Assembly: GCA_937864255.1 (NCBI GenBank)
Contig: CALMIT010000573.1
Location: 1 to 16,179 of the forward strand
DNA: 16,179 nt
Reading direction: 5' to 3'
Source: an uncultured Saprospiraceae bacterium
GTDB taxonomy: Bacteria; Bacteroidota; Bacteroidia; Chitinophagales; Saprospiraceae
Shown: in pieces, positions 1 to 6,917 of the stretch
How the letters are laid out: every line of letters starts with the position of its first letter
Position numbering within the stretch: position 1 is the first letter of the stretch
Translations under genes and position numbers: made by a program
Notes under the pieces: model-generated
Told to the model about the DNA's origin: nothing
Databases searched by the model: none
What the model saw: only the letters and a program-made list of their open reading frames with translations

Positions 1-1355
1 TTGTAAAGGACGTCCCCGATATTGCCCTGCTGGTCGTTGTCAAGCAAAATATGTTTGGGCGAAGGAATCAGACAGTGCTTGATTCCGCCGTAACCGCTCA
101 GCGCATCCTGATAAGCGCCTGTGTGGAAAAACCCAAGATAAAGTGGTTCGGAATCGGCGCCCGGATCGTAGGATGGCAGGTAAACCTGGCTTTCGTGGAT
201 TTCAGAATTATAATAATCCGAATTATCGCAGCTCAGTCCGCCAATGTTCACTCTTCGGTAATCATTGTACCATTTATTGATAGGCAGCAAAATAAAACGC
301 TCGCCGATGCCCCAGCTATCGGGCAGCGTAGCCATGAGCGAATTATCAATCATGTACCAAATCTCCGAATCGTTTTGCTGCTTTTGAGCCAGCACAGAAA
401 AAATCACGGCGCCGCTTTCGCCCACCGTGTATTTTCCAAACTCGGTATAAATGTCAGGTTCGGGAATATCTTCTTCTTCGCAGGCTTGCATGATATTGCT
501 CACGATTTCGCGGATCATGTATTTGTAATCGTATTCAAAACCGAGCGTATTTCTGATCGGCATTCCGCCGCCGATATTGATGGCAGTGAGGTCAGGGCAG
601 ATTTTTTTCAATTCGCAATACACTTTCAACGCCCTTTTTAGCTCGCCCCAATAATAAATCGTGTCCTTGATGCCGGTGTCCACAAAAAAGTGGAGCATTT
701 TAAGCTTGAATTTTTTACTGCCTGCAATCCGCTGTTTGTAAAAATCCACCACTGCCGAATTGCGGATACCGAGGCGCGAGGTGTAAAATTCAAAATTGGG
801 TTCTTCTTCCGTAGCCACGCGGATACCGATGTTGCATTTCCCCTTCACCATTTCCTCGAAGTGTTCGATTTCCTGCTTGTTGTCTATGATCGGAATGGTG
901 TTTTTAAAACCGTCGTTTATCAGCCCGGCAATTTTTTCGGCGTAATGGCGCGTTTTGAAACCATTATTGATAATGATGATTTCTTTATCCAGTTTGCCCG
1001 CTTTGTGTAGCCTTCTGATAATGTCTATATCAAAAGCCGACGAAGTTTCCAACTGCACGTCGTGCTGCAAAACTTCATTCAAAACGTAGCTGAAATGATT
1101 GCTTTTGGTACAATAACAATAATGGTATTTGCCACTGTAACCCATCGCCTTGATGGCGCGGTTGAAAAGATTTCTGGCTTTTTTTATCTGAAGACCTATT
1201 TTAGGCAGGTAGGTGATTTTTAAAGGGGTGCCGTATTTTTCAATCAGATACTTGAGCGGGACACCGTTGAAAAGTAAGTTCCCATTTTCAATATCGAAGC
1301 CTTCTTGTGGAAAGTAGAATGTTTGATCTATGAGGTCGAAATACCGGTTGGTCAC
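1..1355 (-). CDS. speA: Arginine decarboxylase, PLP fold type III (3' end off the window)
   Basis: Reading the minus strand gives one open frame of 451 codons that runs off the left edge. It should convert arginine to agmatine, the entry to polyamine synthesis, in the cytoplasm. The N-terminus (YFDLIDQTFYFPQEGF) matches the short Bacteroidota arginine decarboxylases. The motif YCYCTKSNHF holds the likely PLP lysine, about residue 84. INIGGGMP is the glycine-rich phosphate-binding loop, EFGKYTVGESGA is the usual acidic/aromatic motif, and LSCDNSDYY near residue 375 supplies the catalytic cysteine and aspartate. Family members are about 460-470 residues, so only some 15 residues should be missing. 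A stop codon lies five codons before the chosen GTG, which leaves GTG as the best start and fits the family N-terminus. An AGAAGG sequence sits just before it, but very close. A good promoter lies about 80 bases upstream. The symbol is by family name; the E. coli SpeA is a longer relative. Confidence 0.9.
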   Translation of the reverse strand, partial: MTNRYFDLIDQTFYFPQEGFDIENGNLLFNGVPLKYLIEKYGTPLKITYLPKIGLQIKKARNLFNRAIKAMGYSGKYHYCYCTKSNHFSYVLNEVLQHDVQLETSSAFDIDIIRRLHKAGKLDKEIIIINNGFKTRHYAEKIAGLINDGFKNTIPIIDNKQEIEHFEEMVKGKCNIGIRVATEEEPNFEFYTSRLGIRNSAVVDFYKQRIAGSKKFKLKMLHFFVDTGIKDTIYYWGELKRALKVYCELKKICPDLTAINIGGGMPIRNTLGFEYDYKYMIREIVSNIMQACEEEDIPEPDIYTEFGKYTVGESGAVIFSVLAQKQQNDSEIWYMIDNSLMATLPDSWGIGERFILLPINKWYNDYRRVNIGGLSCDNSDYYNSEIHESQVYLPSYDPGADSEPLYLGFFHTGAYQDALSGYGGIKHCLIPSPKHILLDNDQQGNIGDVLY

Positions 1356-1430
1356 TTCCCTTCTGTATTAAATGGTTGAAAAAACGGATTTAAAACCCCC
1401 ATACGGAGCGGGGCAAAAATAAAGGAATTC

Positions 1431-1460
1431 CAAAGATATTTGAAAAGGTATTTTTACAAC
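1431..1460 (-). promoter_or_regulatory. Putative Bacteroidota promoter for the arginine decarboxylase gene
   Basis: On the minus strand the -7 box TATCTTTG (1431-1438) matches TAnnTTTG. A GTTG element (1457-1460) lies 18 bases upstream, close to the -33 position. The -33 box is only a partial match to TTTG. The element starts right after the stop codon of the SH3-type gene, so the decarboxylase can be transcribed separately from it. The 5' leader would be about 70 bases. Confidence 0.5.
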
Positions 1461-1463
1461 TAT

Positions 1464-2693
1464 TTATTGATCCGGCGATATTGCTTTTGTTTTTATACGC
1501 AGGTAAGTTCCTTCCCTTTCGTCACTTTGTTCTCCGCTGTAAAATTTGTTTAATAAATCGGCGTGCTCGCAATGCACAAAACCAATTTTTGATGCGGGGA
1601 GATAGCCATAAACGCCCGAAGGCGCGTACACATACAGCCAATAGAATTCCAGGCGTCCGGTTTTTACTTCTTTGATGACGCTGAGGGGGATGTTTTTGCT
1701 GAGCAATTCTACCCGCTTACTTTTCAATTCCGGACGTTCGTGCAAAAACACGCCGTCATTGCGCAGTCCTGCTTCCGGGGCGCTCCGGCTCGGTTCGTAC
1801 AATAATTTGAATTTCCCCTCTGCCGGATTCCAGAGATAAGTATAAGTGACATATTCGAGGCAGTTTTCGGCTAACTTTCCAGCATCGGCGCTGAAATGCT
1901 GGCGGTAATTTTTGCAGGAAAGGTAGTCCATGTAACCTACGCGAACAGACTTATTACTCAGTTCCACCATCTTAAATTTTGCGGGCGAGGGTTGATTTTC
2001 GGCGGTGGTCAGGGTAAGCTCTTCACTAAAAAGTTTTTGAAAATTGCCTTCCCACAATCCGAAAATTTCGAGGTTTCTGCTTTCTACGCGCTGCCCCGGC
2101 GAATAGCTGTTTCTTTGAATGATCCACTCTGCCAGCCCGTCGCCGGTGATATCCGAAATATCAGCCCGGCCGAGTTCTATAAATCCGGCCTTGCTTTCGC
2201 TGCCAATTAAAATGGGAAATGATTTTTCGTTTTCGAGCGTGACGACGAGGTATTCTTCCCTGTACGGAGGCGAAAAAGCGGCGGTTTGACCCGACATTTC
2301 TCCGCCGTCCACAGCGGCTATCCAGGTAAGTATTCTTTCTTTTGAAAACTGCTTTTTTTGTAATGTTTTTAATGCCGGACTCAACTGCTGCGCAGGCGCC
2401 GATACAGCAATGGCGTCTCCAAAAATCCAGCCTGTGACGCCCGATTGTGTTTTCACACGGTACCAATAAAAAAGTTGTTTTTGAGCGTCGTCTTCATAAA
2501 GGCGGGTAGTTTTTCCGAGTATTTCAAACAAATCGCCCTCTTTGCAAAAAATATTGGTGGGTTTGGCAAATGTGCTGTCGCTGTAAAGTGAAAGATTGTT
2601 GAGCGCAACGCCTGCTTTTTCCTGCCAAACAGCGGTCTGTCCGTTTGAATGTAAAAAATGAAAAAGCATTAAAAAAAGATAAAGCAGCCGCAC
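1464..2693 (-). CDS. Exported protein with two SH3-like domains
   Basis: The protein has 409 residues. The first 19 form a signal peptide (hydrophobic core ending HSNGQ), so it is probably periplasmic or outer-membrane associated. Residues about 28-98 look like a bacterial SH3 domain (conserved YWYRV and GWIFGDAI near its end). A second SH3-like segment spans about 310-373 (GVFLHERP, FYWLYVYAPSGVYGYLPAS). Between them, DISDITGDGLAEWII (177-191) resembles the acidic calcium-binding loops of FG-GAP/VCBS-type repeats. The start is GTG at 2693; an ATG eight codons later would shorten the signal peptide. The gene diverges from the JmjC-like gene across a 260-base region containing a perfect palindrome. 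No specific function is recognised. SH3b domains commonly bind peptidoglycan or act in protein contacts, but that is family knowledge only. Confidence 0.75.
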   Translation of the reverse strand: MRLLYLFLMLFHFLHSNGQTAVWQEKAGVALNNLSLYSDSTFAKPTNIFCKEGDLFEILGKTTRLYEDDAQKQLFYWYRVKTQSGVTGWIFGDAIAVSAPAQQLSPALKTLQKKQFSKERILTWIAAVDGGEMSGQTAAFSPPYREEYLVVTLENEKSFPILIGSESKAGFIELGRADISDITGDGLAEWIIQRNSYSPGQRVESRNLEIFGLWEGNFQKLFSEELTLTTAENQPSPAKFKMVELSNKSVRVGYMDYLSCKNYRQHFSADAGKLAENCLEYVTYTYLWNPAEGKFKLLYEPSRSAPEAGLRNDGVFLHERPELKSKRVELLSKNIPLSVIKEVKTGRLEFYWLYVYAPSGVYGYLPASKIGFVHCEHADLLNKFYSGEQSDEREGTYLRIKTKAISPDQ

Positions 2694-2820
2694 GTTTTCT
2701 TTTGATTTTCAGTGATTATTGTATGAATAAAATAAATAATTCAAAATGCTTGCCGGAAAAACTTCAAACTTAAAAACAAGTTCCCTTTTTTAAAAAAGAA
2801 GTAACTGGCAGAAATGTGCC

Positions 2821-2836
2821 TACCTAACGTTAGGTA
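2821..2836. promoter_or_regulatory. Perfect 16-base palindrome, candidate operator
   Basis: TACCTAACGTTAGGTA is an exact inverted repeat with no spacer. It lies between the divergent SH3-type and JmjC-like genes, about 40 bases upstream of the putative -33 box of the latter. It is too short and lacks a T tract to be a terminator. The size and symmetry suit a dimeric repressor or activator. I saw no second copy in the window. Confidence 0.5.
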
Positions 2837-2877
2837 AGTTGTTCAAAAATTTTGGAACGTATATTTTGTGTAAAATC

Positions 2878-2910
2878 TTTGATAATCCTGAACGAGGATT
2901 ATTAATTTTG
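2878..2910 (+). promoter_or_regulatory. Putative promoter of the JmjC-like gene
   Basis: TTTG at 2878-2881 and TAATTTTG at 2903-2910 are separated by 21 bases. Both boxes match the Bacteroidota consensus. Transcription would begin about 2917, which rules out any start codon further upstream and supports the ATG at 2953. Confidence 0.6.
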
Positions 2911-2952
2911 TACGTTTTTCTAAAAAACATTCTTTCACCAAATACTCATACT

Positions 2953-3801
2953 ATGTTGACGCTGCATCCCGTCGAAAGAAGAGCAGGATTGACTCCCGAA
3001 GAGTTTGAAGAGCAATATTTGTTTCCTTTGAAGCCGGTTGTTCTCACGGATATGATGGATGAATGGCCCGCCAAGAATAAATGGACCATGGAATTTTTCA
3101 AACAGGAGCATGGGGATATTCTGGTGCCTGTTTTCTCGGCCAATTATTCCAAACCCGGCAAAGGCTACATGACGCCTGATAAAAGAATACCACTCAGAGA
3201 GTACCTGGAAACCATAGAAGCTGGTCCGACGGATTTGCGCTTGTTTTTGTTCAATATCATCCGCCACGCGCCGGAATTGCGCAATGATTACAAAGTGCCG
3301 ACTATCATGGAGGGCTTTTATAAAGAATTTCCTTTTATGTTTTTCGGCGGACAAGGCTCAAAAGTGGCTTTGCATTATGATATTGACCTTTCACACGTTT
3401 TTCTCAGCCAGTTTTACGGCAGAAAGCGGGTAGTATTGTTTCCGCCCGAAATGTCGCGAAAATTATATCATCATCCCTTCACGGTGGCCAGCTACATTGA
3501 CGTCAACAATCCTGATTATTCAAAATATCCGGCGCTGCGCGGCGCCTGGGGCTATGAATGTACACTCAATCCTGGCGATACGATTTTCATGCCTTCCGGG
3601 CATTGGCACTACATCGAATATCCCGACGCAGGATTTTCGATGAATCAGCGCGCCAACGAATCATACGTACGCCGTGCGAAAGGTTTGGTGAATATTGCCC
3701 GCCATTTTGTGGTGGATAAGGGCATGAACAAAATCATGGGTGAAGACTGGCGTAAAATGAAAGAAGACATTGCCAAAAAACGCGCTGAAGAATACGCATA
3801 A
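2953..3801 (+). CDS. JmjC / cupin-8-like Fe(II)/2-oxoglutarate-dependent oxygenase
   Basis: The 282-residue cytoplasmic protein resembles FIH-type cupin-8 (JmjC) hydroxylases. Predicted iron ligands are His141 and Asp143 in LHYDID and His219 in MPSGHWHYIE. Lys158 in GRKRVVLFPP corresponds to the lysine that binds 2-oxoglutarate in FIH. The preceding PGDTIFMPSG strand and the N-terminal KPVVLTDMMDEWPA segment also fit the family. The C-terminus is a basic helical tail (243-282) whose role is unclear. The ATG at 2953 is chosen because the frame upstream only offers a TTG lying before the promoter. The substrate cannot be read from sequence; relatives hydroxylate protein or tRNA side chains. The gene stands alone, flanked by a palindrome upstream and a strong terminator downstream. 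Confidence 0.85.
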   Translation: MLTLHPVERRAGLTPEEFEEQYLFPLKPVVLTDMMDEWPAKNKWTMEFFKQEHGDILVPVFSANYSKPGKGYMTPDKRIPLREYLETIEAGPTDLRLFLFNIIRHAPELRNDYKVPTIMEGFYKEFPFMFFGGQGSKVALHYDIDLSHVFLSQFYGRKRVVLFPPEMSRKLYHHPFTVASYIDVNNPDYSKYPALRGAWGYECTLNPGDTIFMPSGHWHYIEYPDAGFSMNQRANESYVRRAKGLVNIARHFVVDKGMNKIMGEDWRKMKEDIAKKRAEEYA

Positions 3802-3824
3802 ACATCAAGGTGAATAAATAAAAT

Positions 3825-3853
3825 AAAGAGCCGGCCCTTGTGGCCGGCTCTTT
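3825..3853 (+). terminator. Rho-independent-type hairpin after the JmjC-like gene
   Basis: A perfect 12-base-pair stem (3825-3836 with 3842-3853) centred on GCCGGCC closes a 5-base loop. It is GC-rich in the core with A/T ends. It begins 23 bases after the stop codon and is followed by a short T-rich run. Confidence 0.85.
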
Positions 3854-3872
3854 ACGTTTTCGGGCAAATGTT

Positions 3873-3880
3873 TACTTTTG
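3873..3880 (+). promoter_or_regulatory. Candidate -7 box for the small exported protein
   Basis: TACTTTTG fits TAnnTTTG and lies about 50 bases before the chosen start, just after the upstream terminator. No convincing -33 TTTG is present. A 12-base palindrome, TTTCAATTGAAA, follows at 3887-3898 near the expected transcription start. Confidence 0.35.
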
Positions 3881-3928
3881 GTTTTCTTTCAATTGAAAAT
3901 TCAAAAACACTTTTTAAAGGAAATGAAA

Positions 3929-4528
3929 ATGAAAAATTACCCGATTTCGATGTTGCTTATTTTACTTTTTCCTGTGCTGCTGCCGGCTCAGTTGATCCTG
4001 GAAAGACCGGATGGAAAAAAATCCGTAACTCTGAATCCCGGCTCTGAAATTATTCTCAAACTACCTACCAAAACCGCAGCCGACCGTTTAGAATGTGAGT
4101 GTTATCAGTCTTATCAGGGTATTTTGAAAAAGTACGAAGCCGATACTTTTACCATGCAGATCGAAGAATACAAGCGCATTTTTTATGAAGAGGGCGGGGT
4201 GGCAAAAAGCGAACAAGTGAAATATCATTACGACCACGCACCGGTGGATTCACGCCTGCTCGGCAAGTCCCCGATAGCAATAACCAAAATCCGTAAATCT
4301 TTTGAAAATCTGGAAGATGCGGGCGGCGTTTTGATGTTATTGGCGGCGTTTCAGGGGCTGGTTGTGGGGCCGCTTCTTTCGGATAAGGCTCGCCGCGTGA
4401 GCGATAAAATCGTTTTGGGAGGTCTGGGCGTCGGTTTGACGCTCGTGCTGCTGCCAAATAAAAAGACTTACTACCTCGAACAACCCAGGAAAGGAAAGCG
4501 GAAAAAACTATGGCGCATTCGCAACTGA
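3929..4528 (+). CDS. Exported protein of unknown function with hydrophobic C-terminal segments
   Basis: The protein has 199 residues from the ATG at 3929, which sits 8 bases after AAAGG. An ATG two codons earlier is also possible. Residues 1-21 form a signal peptide (core MLLILLFPVLLPAQ). The middle is polar and probably beta-rich, with a CEC motif (55-57), suggesting an envelope location. Two hydrophobic stretches, about 131-150 (GGVLMLLAAFQGLVVGPLL) and 160-175 (IVLGGLGVGLTLVLL), could be a membrane hairpin. The tail is very basic (RKGKRKKLWRIRN). Preceded by a terminator and followed by a 205-base gap, it is probably a single-gene unit. I do not recognise the family. Confidence 0.7.
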   Translation: MKNYPISMLLILLFPVLLPAQLILERPDGKKSVTLNPGSEIILKLPTKTAADRLECECYQSYQGILKKYEADTFTMQIEEYKRIFYEEGGVAKSEQVKYHYDHAPVDSRLLGKSPIAITKIRKSFENLEDAGGVLMLLAAFQGLVVGPLLSDKARRVSDKIVLGGLGVGLTLVLLPNKKTYYLEQPRKGKRKKLWRIRN

Positions 4529-4684
4529 AGCCACATAAAATCCGGCATTTTTAAGGAGGCGTTTCGATCGCGAAACAATTTAACAAAAATTAACGGCGTT
4601 TTTAAGTATCGAATTCGGATTTGAGAGTTACTTGTATTGGTGAGATTCGTCTAATCATTGACTTTAACAAAAACAAAGTCCATT

Positions 4685-4717
4685 TTTGACAAACATTTTA
4701 CCATTTTATCACTTTTG
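4685..4717 (+). promoter_or_regulatory. Putative promoter of the DUF4783 gene
   Basis: TTTG at 4685-4688 is followed after 21 bases by CACTTTTG (4710-4717), which differs from TAnnTTTG at one position. The -7 box overlaps the right half of an inverted repeat listed separately. Confidence 0.35.
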
Positions 4718-4722
4718 GTAAA
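4697..4722. repeat. Inverted repeat over the DUF4783 promoter, possible operator
   Basis: TTTACCA (4697-4703) and TGGTAAA (4716-4722) are exact complements separated by 12 bases. The right arm covers the candidate -7 region, so a bound protein could block transcription. In such an AT-rich stretch chance is a real alternative. Confidence 0.35.
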
Positions 4723-4733
4723 TTTTTTAAATC

Positions 4734-5120
4734 ATGAAATTGATTCTTTTTTGGCTGATGTTTGCCCCGATGAATTTCCTTACGGAAGAACTTCCGAATA
4801 TCGGCGTCATCACCAAAGCAATTAACGACGGCGACGCGAATACCCTCGGCCAGTTTTTTGATGAAACGGTCGAAATCGCCATCCTCGACAATGAGGATAT
4901 GTATTCAAAAGCCCAGGCGATTGCCAAAGTCAAAACGTTTTTTGAAACAGCCAAACCCAAGTCATTCAAAGAAATGCACCAGGGTACTTCCAAAGGACAG
5001 GATTCGCAATATTGTATCGGCAACCTGACCGCGGGCAACGGCACTTATCGTGTGTACATTTATATGAAAGTGGCAGGCGGTAAAACGGTTATTCAGGAAT
5101 TGCGCTTTGACAAAGGCTGA
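4734..5120 (+). CDS. DUF4783 family protein (NTF2-like fold)
   Basis: This 128-residue protein matches the Bacteroidota DUF4783 family. The visible signatures are a helix with AINDGDANTLGQFFDETVEIAI, then YSKAQAIAKVKTFFETAKPKSFKEMHQG (57-84), then YCIGNLTAGNGTYRVYIYMK and IQELRFDKG at the end. The family is thought to adopt an NTF2-like cone fold; its role is unknown. The first 16 residues are hydrophobic and members are usually exported, although the cleavage site here is not clear. The ATG at 4734 follows a promoter-like region. The gene converges with the MtfA-like gene, sharing a palindromic terminator between them. Confidence 0.85.
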   Translation: MKLILFWLMFAPMNFLTEELPNIGVITKAINDGDANTLGQFFDETVEIAILDNEDMYSKAQAIAKVKTFFETAKPKSFKEMHQGTSKGQDSQYCIGNLTAGNGTYRVYIYMKVAGGKTVIQELRFDKG

Positions 5121-5163
5121 TTTTTGAGATTTCGAGATTAGAAATATTTCTTTTTAAAAAACG

Positions 5164-5191
5164 GCGGGCGCTTTCAATTGAAAGCGCCCGC
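5164..5191. terminator. Bidirectional terminator between convergent genes
   Basis: This is a perfect 28-base palindrome (arms 5164-5177 and 5178-5191) with A residues before it and TTTTT after it. It can act as an intrinsic terminator on either strand. It lies 43 bases after the DUF4783 stop and 10 bases from the stop of the MtfA-like gene. Confidence 0.85.
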
Positions 5192-5201
5192 TTTTTATTT
5201 G

Positions 5202-6020
5202 TCAGGGTTCGAGATTGAAAATTTCTTTCAGCCGCGTATATTCCGAAGGAAAAAATTGCCTGAACCTGTCGGGAAAAGCAAAAAAATGAACTATCAAAAC
5301 CGGCAAATTTTCAAGTTCCGGTAGTCCGATCCATTTTTCTACGGCAGCTTTTGAAAAGCCGCTGACCCGCGCGATTTTCTCCCAAAAATCGGCAGTAACA
5401 GCCGGGTAATTTTCATTGGGATAAGTGCGCAAAAATACCCTGGCATATTCATGCAGCCCCGTGTGGTAATATTGCGCCGGTTTTGTGTAGCTCACCATAA
5501 AGTGTTCCATCGCAAACATGATGACGCCGTCTTCTTCAAAAATTTCCGAAACATGAAAATGCTCCGGGTATTGGGGTGAAGGAAAAGGATGCGGGTACAA
5601 AATAATGTTTTCAAATTTTTTGAAAAGAAAGTCCTCTTTGCCAAAAGAAATCCACACCGCACAACTGGCAATAAGCCCTTTTATGTCAGCTGGCACGGTC
5701 TCGAATCCTTGCGGCATATATTCTTTTGCGATGGAATAAAGCGCCACCCTGTTTCTAAATTTTTGGCGGTCTGCCGGCGACAATTTCTGATAAAAAGGCA
5801 GGTGTTTTCCAATGAGCGACTCTACCAGCGGGTCAAGTTTTGGCGGACGTTTTTTATAACCCCACCAGTCTATCTGGGGACTAAAAACATAAATCAGCGC
5901 CAGCAACAAAACGCAGGGAATAATGTACCAGGAATAACTTTCGTCCACCTCCCAGGTCAGGTAAAGCGCCAAAAGTCCCAGCAAAGCAATCGGCAAAGCA
6001 ATTTTTCTCGAAAGATTCAT
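5202..6020 (-). CDS. MtfA-like (peptidase family M90) membrane protein with altered zinc site
   Basis: With the ATG at 6020 the protein has 272 residues; a TTG at 6041 would add seven. Two N-terminal hydrophobic segments, about 6-23 and 31-46, are probably transmembrane. The rest aligns by eye with MtfA-type zinc peptidases: a helical stretch with IKGLIASCAVWISFGKEDFLFKKFENIILYP, then EEDGVIMFAMEHFM, then LHEYARVF. Active MtfA proteins have HExxH at this last position, but here it is His190-Glu-Tyr-Ala-Arg194. The distal glutamate of the usual EYFF motif appears to be His245 in LIVHFFAFP. An extra histidine (186) lies one helix turn before the motif, creating HxxxHE. The protein may therefore be an inactive relative or bind metal differently. 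No operon partner is apparent. Confidence 0.7.
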   Translation of the reverse strand: MNLSRKIALPIALLGLLALYLTWEVDESYSWYIIPCVLLLALIYVFSPQIDWWGYKKRPPKLDPLVESLIGKHLPFYQKLSPADRQKFRNRVALYSIAKEYMPQGFETVPADIKGLIASCAVWISFGKEDFLFKKFENIILYPHPFPSPQYPEHFHVSEIFEEDGVIMFAMEHFMVSYTKPAQYYHTGLHEYARVFLRTYPNENYPAVTADFWEKIARVSGFSKAAVEKWIGLPELENLPVLIVHFFAFPDRFRQFFPSEYTRLKEIFNLEP

Positions 6021-6102
6021 CGAACTCGTTTTGGCGGTCAAAGTAAAAATTTTTGAAAGGATAATTTATTTCGATTTTAAATAATCGCGCTGCTCTCTTC
6101 GA

Positions 6103-6136
6103 TTTTCAAAATAATCGGCTCATTAGACTAACTTTG
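6103..6136 (+). promoter_or_regulatory. Putative promoter of the four-helix membrane protein
   Basis: The -7 box TAACTTTG (6129-6136) matches TAnnTTTG exactly. A TTTTC at 6103-6107 occupies the -33 position with 21-base spacing. The leader to the ATG at 6171 would be about 28 bases. Confidence 0.5.
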
Positions 6137-6170
6137 CCCGAAACCAATTTTTCAAACTAAAAAAGAAAAT

Positions 6171-6614
6171 ATGTACGGTGGACTTGTACACGCACATTCA
6201 GGCTTGAGATGGGTTGTACTCATACTTTTGTTAGCTGCTATTTTTAACGCTTTCCGCAAATGGCGCGGAAAACGCGAACACACCGAGAGCGACCGCAAAC
6301 TGACTTTATACGCGCTTATCGCCACACATATACAGCTCGTTTTAGGCTTGGTTTTATACTTTTTTGTCAGCCCGAAAGTGCTCTTTGCGGCCGAAACGAT
6401 GAAAGATAAAATCTACCGCTTTTTTACTGTCGAGCACATTTTTATAATGCTGATTGCCATCACGCTCATCACGATGGGATACAGCAAAGCCAAGAGAGCC
6501 ACCACCGCTATCCGAAAATTCAAGATAACATTTTGGTATTACCTCATAGCGCTGGTATTGATCCTGGCATCTATTCCATGGCCATTTATGGGCTACGGAA
6601 CCAGGTGGTTTTAA
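6171..6614 (+). CDS. Four-helix inner-membrane protein, 'cytochrome B'-like family
   Basis: The protein has 147 residues and four predicted transmembrane helices, at about 13-28, 45-66, 88-104 and 119-136. The opening MYGGLVHAHSGLRWVVLILLL, the internal ATHIQLVLGLVLYFF, the VEHIFIMLIAITLI segment and the ending SIPWPFMGYGTRWF are typical of a Bacteroidota family often labelled cytochrome B. His7, His9, His53 and His89 lie in or near helices and could ligate haem, but this has not been shown for the family as far as I know. The ATG is supported by a promoter about 40 bases upstream. The gene is monocistronic. Confidence 0.8.
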   Translation: MYGGLVHAHSGLRWVVLILLLAAIFNAFRKWRGKREHTESDRKLTLYALIATHIQLVLGLVLYFFVSPKVLFAAETMKDKIYRFFTVEHIFIMLIAITLITMGYSKAKRATTAIRKFKITFWYYLIALVLILASIPWPFMGYGTRWF

Positions 6615-6917
6615 TTATTCGAAGCTGCATCGTCGGGAGCGTAAGTATTGCCAAAAGCACAAATCGTGTTCATTGGCAGGTATTTGATTTGCAAATCCGG
6701 GTAAAATAATTAAATTTGAAAATCGGAAGCCAAGACTAACTTTTTGATTAACAAAGAATTACACGACTACTTGCTTCTTGTACGGTAGAATTGCTTTTAC
6801 GAACACCTGAATTTTCAAAACCCTGATTACCGCTGATTTCCGTCCTTTCCTTTTCAAACGTACCTGCTGCGAACGTTTTTTTCAACTCCATTTTTGAATT
6901 TTCAAAACTACACCACC
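6615..6917 (+). other. Intergenic region with promoter and long leader
   Basis: About 300 bases hold no credible gene. They contain one excellent promoter (6688-6718). After the expected transcription start near 6725, about 190 bases of untranslated leader precede the ATG at 6918. I see no strong hairpin, riboswitch signature or terminator in the leader. Confidence 0.5.
6688..6718 (+). promoter_or_regulatory. Consensus Bacteroidota promoter of the caspase-like gene
   Basis: TTTG (6688-6691), a 19-base spacer and TAAATTTG (6711-6718) give a full match to the -33/-7 consensus. It implies transcription by the housekeeping sigma factor and a leader of roughly 190 bases. Confidence 0.65.

Noticed and set aside
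51..1010. Plus-strand open frames over the decarboxylase
   Set aside because: They are antisense shadows of a minus-strand gene with clear arginine decarboxylase motifs and have no recognisable protein features.
2839..2952. N-terminal extension of the JmjC-like protein from a TTG
   Set aside because: The extension lies upstream of or across the promoter boxes and adds 38 residues atypical of the family; the ATG at 2953 is preferred.
4561..4576. Hairpin GTTTCG/CGAAAC after the small exported protein
   Set aside because: The stem is only six base pairs with no clear T tract, too weak to call a terminator.
3887..5181. TTTCAATTGAAA occurring at 3887-3898, with a CTTTCAATTGAAAG relative inside the 5164-5191 terminator
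   Set aside because: Twelve-base AT-rich palindromes are common by chance, and the second copy is explained by the terminator stem.
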